The notes beneath the pieces are model-generated. The model saw only the letters and a list, made by a program, of their open reading frames with translations. It ran no database searches and had not been told where the DNA came from. Positions 25,014-33,932 of a stretch of DNA of 64,000 nt are shown piece by piece (the first letter of the stretch is position 1; every line of letters starts with the position of its first letter). This DNA comes from Aequorivita sp. CIP111184 (lineage in GTDB: Bacteria > Bacteroidota > Bacteroidia > Flavobacteriales > Flavobacteriaceae). The DNA lies in assembly GCF_900489465.1 (NCBI RefSeq), contig NZ_UEFQ01000030.1, positions 1-64,000 on the forward strand, read 5' to 3'. A program made the position numbers and the translations under genes.

Positions 25014-27244
25014 GTAATTCCTTTAATCCTTATGTGGGACTTAGACCTTTTCGAGATGATGAAAACTTATTATTTTTCGGAAGAGACGAGCAGACTCTAG
25101 AATTATTACAGCGTCTACATGCCAACCGTTTTGTTGCAGTAGTAGGAAGTTCGGGCAGCGGAAAGTCTTCTTTGATAAGAGCAGGGTTAATTCCTGCATT
25201 AAAAGGTGGTTTTCTTGTGGAAAATAGTAGCCAATGGTTAATAGCAATTATGAAACCGGGACAAAACCCGATGTATAACTTGGCTGCAACTATTATACAA
25301 CAAATTAATCCTAAAATAGAAATTGCAGAAATCCAGAAATTCGTCAAACGAATTAAAAAAGAAGGTGTTTCTGCTATTTTAGATTTTATAGAACCACTTC
25401 GGAAAACTAAAAATTCCAATTTCTTTTTATTGGTAGATCAGTTTGAAGAACTCTTTCGCTTTTCCTTAAAACAAAAGGATCCTTCCTATAAAAACGAAGC
25501 TATAGATTTTGTAAATATAATTTTAAAGCTTTCAGAACAAAAACGTATTCCCTTTTACGTAGTACTAACAATGCGTTCCGATTTTATTGGCGACTGCGCA
25601 CAATTTTTCGGCCTTCCAGAAGCCTTGAATAGAAGTCAATATTTGGTGCCTCGATTAAATAGATTGGAACTTAAAAAAGTGATTGAAGGTCCCGCAAAAT
25701 TATATGGAGGTAAATTCAATACTGCGCTAACTTCTCAGCTCATAAACGATTTAGGTGAAGTAAAGGATGAACTGCCTTTGGTTCAACACGCCTTAATGAG
25801 AATGTGGGAATATGAAAACGAAACAGATAAAAGTGGAGAACTCGATCTACATGATTATAAGCAAATTGGCGGAATAGAAAATGCGCTTTCAATGCATGCT
25901 GATGAAGCTCTAAAAGAATTGAAAATTGATGAATTGCCACTGGCTAAAGCACTTTTTCAAGCCCTAACTACCATTGATGAAAACGGCAGAAAAATACGCA
26001 GGCCTGCAAAAATGAGCGATTTATTGGAATTGACCAACGCCAATGAAGAAAAGCTATTGGGCGTAATAAATAACTTTATAAAGAAAAACCGTTCCTTTTT
26101 AATTATTGACAGCATAGCCGATTCTGACGATAAACTTATAGACATATCTCACGAAAGCCTCATTAGGCATTGGAAAACCCTAAACATTTGGGTTGACGAG
26201 GAAAGTGAAGCAGCTCTCCAGTACATGCGTCTTTGCGATGCCTATGTAGCCCACAAGGAGAATAGGAAAGATTTATTGTCTGGAAGGGAATTTGAAATTG
26301 CTCAAGAATGGTTTGAAAAATTTAAACCCACAAAAACCTGGGCGGCTCGCTATAATGATAATTTTGATGAAGGAATGAAATATCTTTCAGATAGCGCGCG
26401 TGTTTACAACGTTAAAAAGCGAAATGCGAAAAACGTAAAGCGAATTAAAAAAATTACTCTTTACACGGTAATCGCTTTTGCTTTTATTGGCCTTTTTTAT
26501 TATTTCGCATTACCCAGTGAAGATGAAAAGGCTTGGAAAGTGGCCAATTCAGAATATACAATTGAAAGTTATACCGCGTATTTAGATAGCTATCCTCGTG
26601 GAATCTACGCGCTAACAGCAAAAGATTCGCTCGATTCAATGAAATATTTAAAAAGTTTAGAGCTTGCTTGGATTGATGCCAAAAGCCAGGATAATGTAAA
26701 AGGTTATGAAAATTATTTAAATCTTGCCGCAATTGAAAAGGATTCTACCAATAAAATCCTTGAATATTCTAAAATGGCGAAAGATACCTTGACTGCCCTA
26801 AAAAAAATAGATTCACTGAAATTAAAAGGAAACAATTCAAAACTTGACGAAGCGGCTTGGATAAAAGCAACTGCTGAAAATAGCGTTACTTCTTATTTGG
26901 AATACATTCGGAATGAAAAAATTACAGGCGATTATGATATGTTAGCTTTTGTAAAACTTCACGAAATAGGCAAAACAGGCTTTTTGTACTGTGGAAAAAT
27001 ACAAGGAACAAAAATAATCGAACCGGTATTCGATCTGGTTTATAGAAATGAAAGTGGCTTCAAGAATGATGATATTCTCCGCGCAAATGACATTGTAAGA
27101 GCCCTGAAAACAAGATATATTTATAGTGATCTTTCAGTAACCAGAAAATCTGGCCATACACTTAAAATAAATGAAACCTATTTAATAAAAAGCGTTGTAT
27201 TACAGGCAAACGCTGTATTTGTTGAGATTATTTACGATCCGTAA
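25010..27244 (+). CDS. STAND NTPase (nSTAND1 type) with membrane anchor and helical repeats
   Basis: A 744-residue protein. It opens with NPYVGLRPFRDDENLLFFGR, the signature of the nSTAND1 family, followed by Walker A GSSGSGKSS (46-54), Walker B LLVDQFEELFR (141-150) with Asp143, a sensor-like TMRSDF (187-192) and the winged-helix segment LPLVQHALMRMWE. About residues 481-502 form a single membrane helix (TLYTVIAFAFIGLFYYFAL). Beyond it are three related segments of the type AW..A....s..sY..YL (about 507, 552 and 614) and a beta-rich C-terminus. No WD40 repeats. STAND proteins oligomerise on ligand sensing; with the overlapping TIR gene it suggests a sensor-effector pair, possibly antiphage. 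Confidence 0.85.
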   Translation: MSNSFNPYVGLRPFRDDENLLFFGRDEQTLELLQRLHANRFVAVVGSSGSGKSSLIRAGLIPALKGGFLVENSSQWLIAIMKPGQNPMYNLAATIIQQINPKIEIAEIQKFVKRIKKEGVSAILDFIEPLRKTKNSNFFLLVDQFEELFRFSLKQKDPSYKNEAIDFVNIILKLSEQKRIPFYVVLTMRSDFIGDCAQFFGLPEALNRSQYLVPRLNRLELKKVIEGPAKLYGGKFNTALTSQLINDLGEVKDELPLVQHALMRMWEYENETDKSGELDLHDYKQIGGIENALSMHADEALKELKIDELPLAKALFQALTTIDENGRKIRRPAKMSDLLELTNANEEKLLGVINNFIKKNRSFLIIDSIADSDDKLIDISHESLIRHWKTLNIWVDEESEAALQYMRLCDAYVAHKENRKDLLSGREFEIAQEWFEKFKPTKTWAARYNDNFDEGMKYLSDSARVYNVKKRNAKNVKRIKKITLYTVIAFAFIGLFYYFALPSEDEKAWKVANSEYTIESYTAYLDSYPRGIYALTAKDSLDSMKYLKSLELAWIDAKSQDNVKGYENYLNLAAIEKDSTNKILEYSKMAKDTLTALKKIDSLKLKGNNSKLDEAAWIKATAENSVTSYLEYIRNEKITGDYDMLAFVKLHEIGKTGFLYCGKIQGTKIIEPVFDLVYRNESGFKNDDILRANDIVRALKTRYIYSDLSVTRKSGHTLKINETYLIKSVVLQANAVFVEIIYDP

Positions 27245-27247
27245 ATT

Positions 27248-28594
27248 TTATTTTCCCTTTTTTCTTTTGTTGTAATTTTTATCTCCTCGCGTTTTGGGCT
27301 TCTTGTATTTCTGCTTTATAATACGCTTATACGAACCACCTTGATTTTCCTTTCTGTTCTTTTCTTTCTTTTCATGAAAAGCAGGACCTACTTCCTCTAA
27401 GTTATTGGGGTTGTTTATCTCTATAATTTGCGGTTGTTCGTCATAGGTGAGTTGTGTTGCTATTTCAACTTCTTTTGGAAAATCAATGGCTTTAATTTTT
27501 AAATCCATCAAGGTTTCTATAGCTTCTTTAGCTTCTTTTTCCTTTTCAGTATATAGTAAAATAGCGGTTCCCTCCTGCTCTGCTCTTCCTGTTCTACCAA
27601 TTCGGTGCATATAGTTTTCTGGAAATACAGGTGTGTCAAAATTGATTACATGACTAATCTGGTCTAAATCCAAACCCCGCGCCATGACATCTGTAGTTAC
27701 AAGAATTCTCGTTTTTTCTGCATTAAAGTTTTCTATGGAACGTATTCGATAATTCTGTGTTTTGTTTGAATGGATTACCGCAACTTCACTTCCGAAGAAT
27801 TCATCCAATATATCAAAAAGCATATCGGCACTTTTCTTATTTGGAACAAAAACCAACACTTTCTTAAAATCACTTTCATTCTGAAGCAAATGTTTTAGTA
27901 GATTGGCTTTTGTATAAAAATTAGGAACCGCGTACGCAAATTGCGAAATATTTTCTAAAGGCGTTCCACTAACCGCCACAGAAACGGTGGTTGGTGCAAC
28001 GAAAAAATCATGAATAAAAACATTCACATCATCGGTCATTGTTGCCGAAAACATAATATTTTGTCGTTTCGCGGGAAGCAGCTCTAAAATGTTTGTAAGC
28101 TGAAATCGGAAACCCAAATCGAGCATTACATCTACTTCATCAATTACAACTTTTTTTATGGTTTTCAATTGAATGGCTCGGCTGATTATCAAGTCATATA
28201 AACGTCCCGGAGTAGCAACGATTATATCAGTACCTTGCGCAACAGCTTCCTTTTGATTATTGATATTTGTACCTCCATAAATCCCTACTACACGAACTGA
28301 AGAGTATTTTCCAAATTTTTCTATTTCTTCTACTACCTGCAAAACCAATTCACGTGTTGGTACTAATACCATCACTCGTGGATGAACTTGTTTTGAAAAC
28401 TTCAAATCCTGCAAAATAGGAAGCATATACGCAAAAGTCTTCCCGGTTCCGGTTTGGGCAATCCCAACCATATCGGTTCCCGACATAATTACCGAAAAAG
28501 ACTGTGCTTGTATAGGCGTAGGCTTTTCAAAACCCAAATCTGCAATGGCATATTGCAGTTGTTTGGATATATTAAGCTCATTGAATGATTCCAT
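27248..28594 (-). CDS. DEAD-box RNA helicase, RhlE/DeaD-like, with DEVD motif II
   Basis: A 448-residue RNA helicase: Q motif with FEKPTPIQAQ, GTGKT (49-53), PTRELVLQV, ATPGRLYDLI, motif II DEVD (152-155) rather than DEAD, SATM, ARGLDLD and HRIGRTGRAE. The C-terminal tail of about 55 residues is very basic (segments such as RIIKQKYKKPKTRGDK), typical of RNA-binding extensions. Probably assists ribosome assembly or mRNA turnover. Convergent with the STAND gene, 3 nt apart, with no visible terminator between. A -7 box 18 nt upstream of the ATG fits a short leader. Confidence 0.92.
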   Translation of the reverse strand: MESFNELNISKQLQYAIADLGFEKPTPIQAQSFSVIMSGTDMVGIAQTGTGKTFAYMLPILQDLKFSKQVHPRVMVLVPTRELVLQVVEEIEKFGKYSSVRVVGIYGGTNINNQKEAVAQGTDIIVATPGRLYDLIISRAIQLKTIKKVVIDEVDVMLDLGFRFQLTNILELLPAKRQNIMFSATMTDDVNVFIHDFFVAPTTVSVAVSGTPLENISQFAYAVPNFYTKANLLKHLLQNESDFKKVLVFVPNKKSADMLFDILDEFFGSEVAVIHSNKTQNYRIRSIENFNAEKTRILVTTDVMARGLDLDQISHVINFDTPVFPENYMHRIGRTGRAEQEGTAILLYTEKEKEAKEAIETLMDLKIKAIDFPKEVEIATQLTYDEQPQIIEINNPNNLEEVGPAFHEKKEKNRKENQGGSYKRIIKQKYKKPKTRGDKNYNKRKKGK

Positions 28595-28612
28595 GCTTGT
28601 TTTTATTTACTG

Positions 28613-28620
28613 CAAAAGTA
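28613..28620 (-). promoter_or_regulatory. Promoter -7 box of the RhlE-like helicase
   Basis: TACTTTTG on the minus strand, exact TAnnTTTG match, 18 nt before the ATG at 28594. Confidence 0.55.
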
Positions 28621-28773
28621 GCGTTTCAAGCACTAATAATCCACATTTATGTACTTATTGATTCTATAAGTCTTTATCTCCGTTCATTTTTCCTAAAATT
28701 TATAGTTACGGGACAGCTTCTTAAAACTTAACGTTTTTAGGTTGTCAGCACAGCTTTAAAATTTGGTTGTTTA

Positions 28774-30012
28774 TTATACAGCGCTCGGGTTCATCTTTTT
28801 TAAAGCATCGATTGCATAATTGGAACCAAAGTTAGCGTCAAGGTTTAGTGACTCTTCTCTACCCAAAGTATAGAGCACATGATCCACTCCGGGCTTAGAA
28901 TAACATACTATCAAATCTGCCAAAATATTATAGGCTCCTTTTGTTTTTTTGGATGAAGTGTTTAGCTCACTGTAAGCTGAAGAAGCAAATTTTGAACAAT
29001 CCACAAACTGATTTTGATTATTGATATAATTTTTACCAGCAATCACTTGACATCCCGCCGACCAATTAGAGGTGCCAACTCCAGACCAATGGATGTTAAT
29101 GCTGTTATTTACTTCCAAACTGTTATTACCTCTAATTTTTAAGTCGTTAGGTGTTAAAGCATTGTCCCTGTCTAAGTCCCTTAAAATGATTACTCCTGAT
29201 GGATCATAAGGTTTTAATGCGCGATAGATCTTTTTTTCTTCAGATATTTTGTGCCAGCCAAATCTATATTTATGTTGCCCTTCTACGAGTGATGGAGGAA
29301 TATTATTTTTAACCATATTCTTACTTGGATCTGTAGAGCCCCAAAATTTAAATACCATACCATTTACCAGTAAAACAAAAAGGTCATCATTAGCGCGACG
29401 TACATCAGCTCTAGCGTCTTGTTTACGACGTATTCCTATTAAATGAATTTCATCTGTTGAAAAATTCCAGTCGTTTACCTTTATGGTTGAATATGTTTTG
29501 GGAAGAGCGTTCACGGCCTGCATGATGGGCCCTGGGTTTGCTTTGTAGTGTGCTTTAGCTTGATTTAGCAGTTTTATCCAATCATTGTATTCCTTTGTTG
29601 AATTGGCGGTAGATGACTTACCCCAATCTGCTACTTTTCCTTGGCTTTTCCAGCGTTGTACGTGTTGCATTGTTCCATTACCTACTATTCCGTCTGGAAC
29701 CATGGTTTTATCACCTTCTGGATCCATCGTGCGAATATATTCTTGAAACAGTCTGGCGGCTGCTTGTGTTACATAATCAAAAACTCCATCAATAACCCCT
29801 CTAGGCATAAATCCAGCTTTAAAAAGAAATTGTTGTAGTTCTGCTACTTCACTTGTTTCACCTGCCCTAAACGAACGCCAAGTAGTTCTATCGTCATCCC
29901 TAAAGGATACTGCAGAAGATGTTAATCCATCTTTATGATATGGAGAAAGAAATTTTTTGCGGTCTGCAGGTACTTTGCCTACATCACAACTACCTAAAAA
30001 AAGTGTGCTCAT
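28774..30012 (-). CDS. Peptidoglycan-binding domain protein with L,D-transpeptidase-like C-terminus
   Basis: A 412-residue protein starting MSTLFLGSCDVG (an upstream in-frame TTG is less likely). Residues about 57-122 form a PG_binding_1 module (EVAELQQFLFKAGFMPRG and VPDGIVGNGTMQHVQRW). The C-terminal part has NIHWSGVGTSNWSAGCQVI (His308, Cys321), reminiscent of the His...Ser-x-Gly-Cys active site of YkuD-type or related cell-wall enzymes, though the spacing is shorter than usual. No clear signal peptide. It could act on peptidoglycan, perhaps in an injection or lytic machine, but no such genes are near. Enzymatic activity is uncertain. Confidence 0.65.
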   Translation of the reverse strand: MSTLFLGSCDVGKVPADRKKFLSPYHKDGLTSSAVSFRDDDRTTWRSFRAGETSEVAELQQFLFKAGFMPRGVIDGVFDYVTQAAARLFQEYIRTMDPEGDKTMVPDGIVGNGTMQHVQRWKSQGKVADWGKSSTANSTKEYNDWIKLLNQAKAHYKANPGPIMQAVNALPKTYSTIKVNDWNFSTDEIHLIGIRRKQDARADVRRANDDLFVLLVNGMVFKFWGSTDPSKNMVKNNIPPSLVEGQHKYRFGWHKISEEKKIYRALKPYDPSGVIILRDLDRDNALTPNDLKIRGNNSLEVNNSINIHWSGVGTSNWSAGCQVIAGKNYINNQNQFVDCSKFASSAYSELNTSSKKTKGAYNILADLIVCYSKPGVDHVLYTLGREESLNLDANFGSNYAIDALKKMNPSAV

Positions 30013-30272
30013 AAAATTATTTTTTAAATTAATATTCAAATAGACCTGAACTTATAGTAAGTCAGATTAATTAAAAGTTTATACTAATCTTGGAAATAAT
30101 CTAGTGAGGAAAAAAACTGAGTTTTCAATAATAAATGTCCTACTAACTGTAAATCATTTTATTATAGATATATTTTCAGTTTTAAATTTAATAAATTACA
30201 ATGAGAAAAGAGCTATTATTATAAATTATAGCGAAAAAAAAAGATAAAATTAAATATCATCAAGTCGAAAAT

Positions 30273-31826
30273 CTAATCTTTTGGGGGATGACCGTGGATT
30301 TCTTCAAAAACTTCATCAAAATTATCGCGTAGATAACTACGAAGTTTTAAACGATAATCGTCCTTTAACCAACTTATAAAATTGTGGGTGCTTTTGCTGA
30401 TACATTGCGAATATTTTTCGATGCGGTGATCAATATCATCGCCAAGCATTTTTGCCAAGCCCAAAGCATCGTAAACATCTTCGCTATTTTCAATGCAAAT
30501 ATAAGCGTGATGCGCAATGGAACGCTCTAACACTACTTTTGAAGATTCACCCCGAAATGTTGCTTCTTGATATGTAGATTTTATGTCAAAATAAACCTCT
30601 TTGCTTTTTGCGAATTCCGCGCGAAGTTCTTCGGGCATCTCATAACGGAAATTGCTTTCCAGATCTTCATCTGTAAGCAATCTGTCCATGTAATAATCTG
30701 GAGATCTAAAAATTGCTTGCCAATCTAATGGTGCTTCCCATGGCCCAAAACGTTGGTAATTGTTCCCCAAATCAATTACAGAGAATCTTGATTTGTTGTT
30801 CAAAATTCGAGATCCACGACCAATCATCTGAAAATAAAGGGTTAAGGAACGCGTTGCTCGGTTAAGAATAATAGTATCAATGGTTGGTTCGTCAAAACCT
30901 GTAGTCAAAATACTCACGGAAGTCAAGACAGCATCTGGAGTTTCGTGGAACCATCTTAATATTTGTTTTCGTTGTTTTTTTGTAGCTGTATTATCCAAGT
31001 GCATAATGGGCAATCCTTCAGCTTTTAAATGATAATATACCTGGATAGAAGTATTTATCCCATTGTTGAAAATCAATGTTTTCTTTCCCTTGGAATGGTT
31101 CAAATACGCTTGGTACAATTGATCCAGCATTCCCACTGCTGAATACAGATCATCTGAAGATTTCACGGTATAATCGCCATTGGAGCCGATCTCCAAGGAC
31201 GTTAACCCCATATTGTACTGAAAAACTTCAACCTCAGCCAAAAATTCGTTTTCAATCAAAGACTGAATACTTTCACCCACAATTAGCTCATTGTAATTGT
31301 CCTTCATAGGAAGGTTTCTGTTAGAACTTAGCGGCGTTGCGGTTACACCGAGAATAAAAGATTTCTCAAAAAATTTAAAAAGTTTGGTGAAAGAATTATA
31401 GTGAGCTTCATCAATAATAACCAACCCAATATCTGAAATATCAAGTTTGTTATCATTAAGGCGATTGTTCAAGGTTTCAACCATCGCCACAAAACAGCTG
31501 TATTTTGCTTGATCTGAAAGGTTTGCGGTACTGTTTACTACTTTGTTAACTACCCCAAAGCTACTAAGCATATCTGAAGTTTGTTTGCAAAGCTCCACAC
31601 GGTGGGTCATTACAAGCACTTTTTTATTGTGGTGCTTTAAATATTGACGGACTATTTCAGAAAAAATAACGGTTTTTCCACCTCCGGTTGGAAGTTGGTA
31701 AAGCAAATGATAATCATCAGGGGCTGTTTCAAATTTCTCAAAAATCCTGTCAATAGCTCCTTTTTGGTAGCTATACAGTTCTTTGTCAGTCTTTTTTTCT
31801 TGTATCGCGTCTTTAGCCTCAGTCAT
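30273..31826 (-). CDS. SF2 DEAD/DEAH helicase, type III-restriction/UvrB-like
   Basis: A 517-residue helicase. Start chosen as ATG at 31826 because a -7 box covers the upstream in-frame TTG at 31853. Motif I LPTGGGKT, Ia MTHRVEL, motif II DEAH in VIIDEAHYNSF, motif III GVTATPL, motif V TTGFDEPTID and motif VI QMIGRGSR are all present. This arrangement is that of the ResIII/COG1061 DNA helicases. A 120-residue C-terminal helical extension (ending HGHPPKD) is not a domain I know. Role in DNA repair is plausible. Upstream 30040-30272 is AT-rich and empty. Confidence 0.9.
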   Translation of the reverse strand: MTEAKDAIQEKKTDKELYSYQKGAIDRIFEKFETAPDDYHLLYQLPTGGGKTVIFSEIVRQYLKHHNKKVLVMTHRVELCKQTSDMLSSFGVVNKVVNSTANLSDQAKYSCFVAMVETLNNRLNDNKLDISDIGLVIIDEAHYNSFTKLFKFFEKSFILGVTATPLSSNRNLPMKDNYNELIVGESIQSLIENEFLAEVEVFQYNMGLTSLEIGSNGDYTVKSSDDLYSAVGMLDQLYQAYLNHSKGKKTLIFNNGINTSIQVYYHLKAEGLPIMHLDNTATKKQRKQILRWFHETPDAVLTSVSILTTGFDEPTIDTIILNRATRSLTLYFQMIGRGSRILNNKSRFSVIDLGNNYQRFGPWEAPLDWQAIFRSPDYYMDRLLTDEDLESNFRYEMPEELRAEFAKSKEVYFDIKSTYQEATFRGESSKVVLERSIAHHAYICIENSEDVYDALGLAKMLGDDIDHRIEKYSQCISKSTHNFISWLKDDYRLKLRSYLRDNFDEVFEEIHGHPPKD

Positions 31827-31850
31827 AAAATCCCCATTTGTGAAGGTTTG

Positions 31851-31858
31851 CAAAACTA
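31851..31858 (-). promoter_or_regulatory. Promoter -7 box of the SF2 helicase, decides the start
   Basis: TAGTTTTG on the minus strand, exact TAnnTTTG match, 24 nt before the ATG at 31826. It overlaps the possible upstream TTG start, which therefore cannot be used from this promoter. Confidence 0.55.
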
Positions 31859-31921
31859 CGTCCTTTTGTAGGTTTTGGACGAATAAATGGAAGATTTATT
31901 ACGAACGAATTTTCTGATGTT

Positions 31922-32143
31922 TTATTTGGACTTAGTTTTTAGATAAAGTTGCTCCACTTTTTCACGCGCCCAAGGAGTTTTCCGAAGAAAAGTGAGACTA
32001 GATTTTATTGATGGATTACTGTTAAAAGAATTTATTCTAATCTTTTCACCCAGAGTTTCCCACCCGTAATAATCCACAAGATATTCCATTATATCTGCAA
32101 GTTTAATACCGTGTAAAGGATTGTTGAGTTGTTCGCTATTCAT
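31922..32143 (-). CDS. VF530/DUF2132 family DNA-binding protein
   Basis: A 73-residue protein with the VF530 signature [20 protein letters not shown], then WETLGEKI and [17 protein letters not shown]. This family folds as a small helical DNA-binding domain; its role is unknown. Length is normal. It lies between the SDR gene and the SF2 helicase on the same strand, with gaps of 54 and 95 nt; co-transcription with the SDR gene is possible. Confidence 0.9.
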   Translation of the reverse strand: MNSEQLNNPLHGIKLADIMEYLVDYYGWETLGEKIRINSFNSNPSIKSSLTFLRKTPWAREKVEQLYLKTKSK

Positions 32144-32197
32144 ACTTCTTTTTTTAAAGTCTTTTTTCTTTATTCCTTCAGGTCTATTCTCTGAAAA

Positions 32198-33811
32198 CTA
32201 CCAATCAATAGGTCTATAATCTTTTAAAAACTTTCCGCTCCAATGTTTTCCAGTGTTTATTCCATCAATTAATGGATCCATAACCCGGGCAGCTCCATCA
32301 ACAATATCCAAAGGTGGTTGAAAGTCATGAAGCTCCATTTTGCGTTTTGCTAGTTCTATTGGGTCTTCATCGGTTACCCAGCCGGTATCTACGGCATTTA
32401 TATAAATTCCTTCTTTTGCAAGACTTCCCGCAGCTGTGTGCGTCAACATATTGAGTGCTGCCTTTGCCATATTTGTATGTGGATGACGATCTTCCTTAAA
32501 GAATCTGTGAAATTTCCCTTCCATAGCCGAGACGTTTATAATGTGTTTCTTTCCTGTATTTTCCTTCTTCATAATCTCACCTAACCGATTACAAAGTACA
32601 AAAGGTGCGATTGAGTTTACTAGTTGAACCTCAATCATTTCAGTTGTTTCAATTTCACCAAGCCTTAAACGCCAACTATTTGTTTTCCGAAGATCAACTT
32701 GTTGCAAATCTGCATCCAATTTTCCTTCTGGAAATACCTCTTTCGCGCTTAAGGAGTTATCAAAACTATATGGAATTTGTGAAAGTTTAGCTGAAGCACG
32801 AATACCTATTCCAGGTTCAGAACCATGCCAAGTTACAGGTAAATTCTTGTTTGGATTTTTGCCAATATCAGCTGTGAGGGTTTTCAATTCCTGCAAGCAA
32901 TTTATATGATCGTGCAATAAATCTTTCACAAACTGCGGATGTTCTTCAAAAGGCATTTCCTCCTTCGCCATTAAATGCTGATAAAATCCTGCGGGTCTTC
33001 TAACAGTTTGTGCTGCGTTATTTATGAGAATATCGAGATTTTTATATTTCTGCTCTATATAATTACAGAAAATTTCCACACTTGGAATATGCCGAAGGTC
33101 TAAACCGTGAATTTTTAAACGATCTGCCCATTGGTGAAAATCTTCCTCTTGTGCAAAACGATACGCCGAATCTGCGGGGAATCGTGTTGTAGCAACAACA
33201 GTGGCGCCCGCACGAAGTAACATTAAAGAAATATGATAACCAATTTTTAAGCGGGAGCCTGTCATAATAGCTACTTGACCCGTTAAATCTGTAGTTTGAA
33301 AACGTTTAGCATAATTGAAATCACCACACTCAATACACATAGTATCGTAAAAATGGTGAAGTTTTGTAAAAAGGGTTTTGCAAACATAACAGTTACGCGG
33401 GGTTTCGAGCTCAAGTTCTTTTTTAGAAGAGTGTTCTGAAGTTTGAAGTAATTTGGGAGCTACAAACACCACATTTTCACGTGCGCTTCTAATCCCAGTT
33501 TCTTTTCGCGCAGTTCTATCTTTGTTTGCCTGCTTACGCTTTACTGCTTTCTTTGCATCTTTTTTTCTGCGTGAAAACTCATCGCGATCAGGTCTTGAAA
33601 GTTGTCCGGAAGCTTTTATCAAAGCTGTACGCTGTTCTTTGGGAATTTCAAAAATTTGATCGGTATTGGTGTTCAAGTATTCAAGAATAGCAATACATTT
33701 CGCTATTTCTTCGGAATTGATTTCTTTGTTTTCAATACTTGGTATATTCTGCTTTGAATTAACCCCTTCTTCCCGCTCGGAAGTTTCCTTTTCAGAAACC
33801 TGCTGTGACAT
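32198..33811 (-). CDS. SDR-family protein with zinc-ribbon N-terminus and no catalytic Tyr
   Basis: A 537-residue protein much longer than a typical SDR (about 250). The first 140 residues are charged and low complexity; residues about 145-165 hold a CxxC...CxxC pair (CYVCKTLF and CIECGDF), probably a zinc ribbon. The SDR core follows: nucleotide-binding [27 protein letters not shown], and the helix [10 protein letters not shown]. At the place of the catalytic Tyr in YxxxK I read Thr (TNMAK), so classical dehydrogenase activity is doubtful. Related long SDRs occur in Bacteroidota and eukaryotes. Substrate unknown. A -7 box lies 14 nt before the ATG. Confidence 0.8.
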   Translation of the reverse strand: MSQQVSEKETSEREEGVNSKQNIPSIENKEINSEEIAKCIAILEYLNTNTDQIFEIPKEQRTALIKASGQLSRPDRDEFSRRKKDAKKAVKRKQANKDRTARKETGIRSARENVVFVAPKLLQTSEHSSKKELELETPRNCYVCKTLFTKLHHFYDTMCIECGDFNYAKRFQTTDLTGQVAIMTGSRLKIGYHISLMLLRAGATVVATTRFPADSAYRFAQEEDFHQWADRLKIHGLDLRHIPSVEIFCNYIEQKYKNLDILINNAAQTVRRPAGFYQHLMAKEEMPFEEHPQFVKDLLHDHINCLQELKTLTADIGKNPNKNLPVTWHGSEPGIGIRASAKLSQIPYSFDNSLSAKEVFPEGKLDADLQQVDLRKTNSWRLRLGEIETTEMIEVQLVNSIAPFVLCNRLGEIMKKENTGKKHIINVSAMEGKFHRFFKEDRHPHTNMAKAALNMLTHTAAGSLAKEGIYINAVDTGWVTDEDPIELAKRKMELHDFQPPLDIVDGAARVMDPLIDGINTGKHWSGKFLKDYRPIDW

Positions 33812-33825
33812 AAAAAATATTTTGG

Positions 33826-33833
33826 CAAATATA
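33826..33833 (-). promoter_or_regulatory. Promoter -7 box of the SDR gene
   Basis: TATATTTG on the minus strand, exact TAnnTTTG match, 14 nt before the ATG at 33811. Confidence 0.55.
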
Positions 33834-33932
33834 GTGACAGTTTGAACGTGCGAAAAATTTATTACAAATCATTCTTATTTGCCAATCCGATCAATAAAAA
33901 CAAAAAAATGTATATTTATTAAAATTTAACCA

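Noticed and set aside
23496-27244. TIR/STAND pair as part of a mobile island
   Set aside because: No integrase, direct repeats or tRNA-end fragment could be seen at its borders, and I could not measure base composition reliably.
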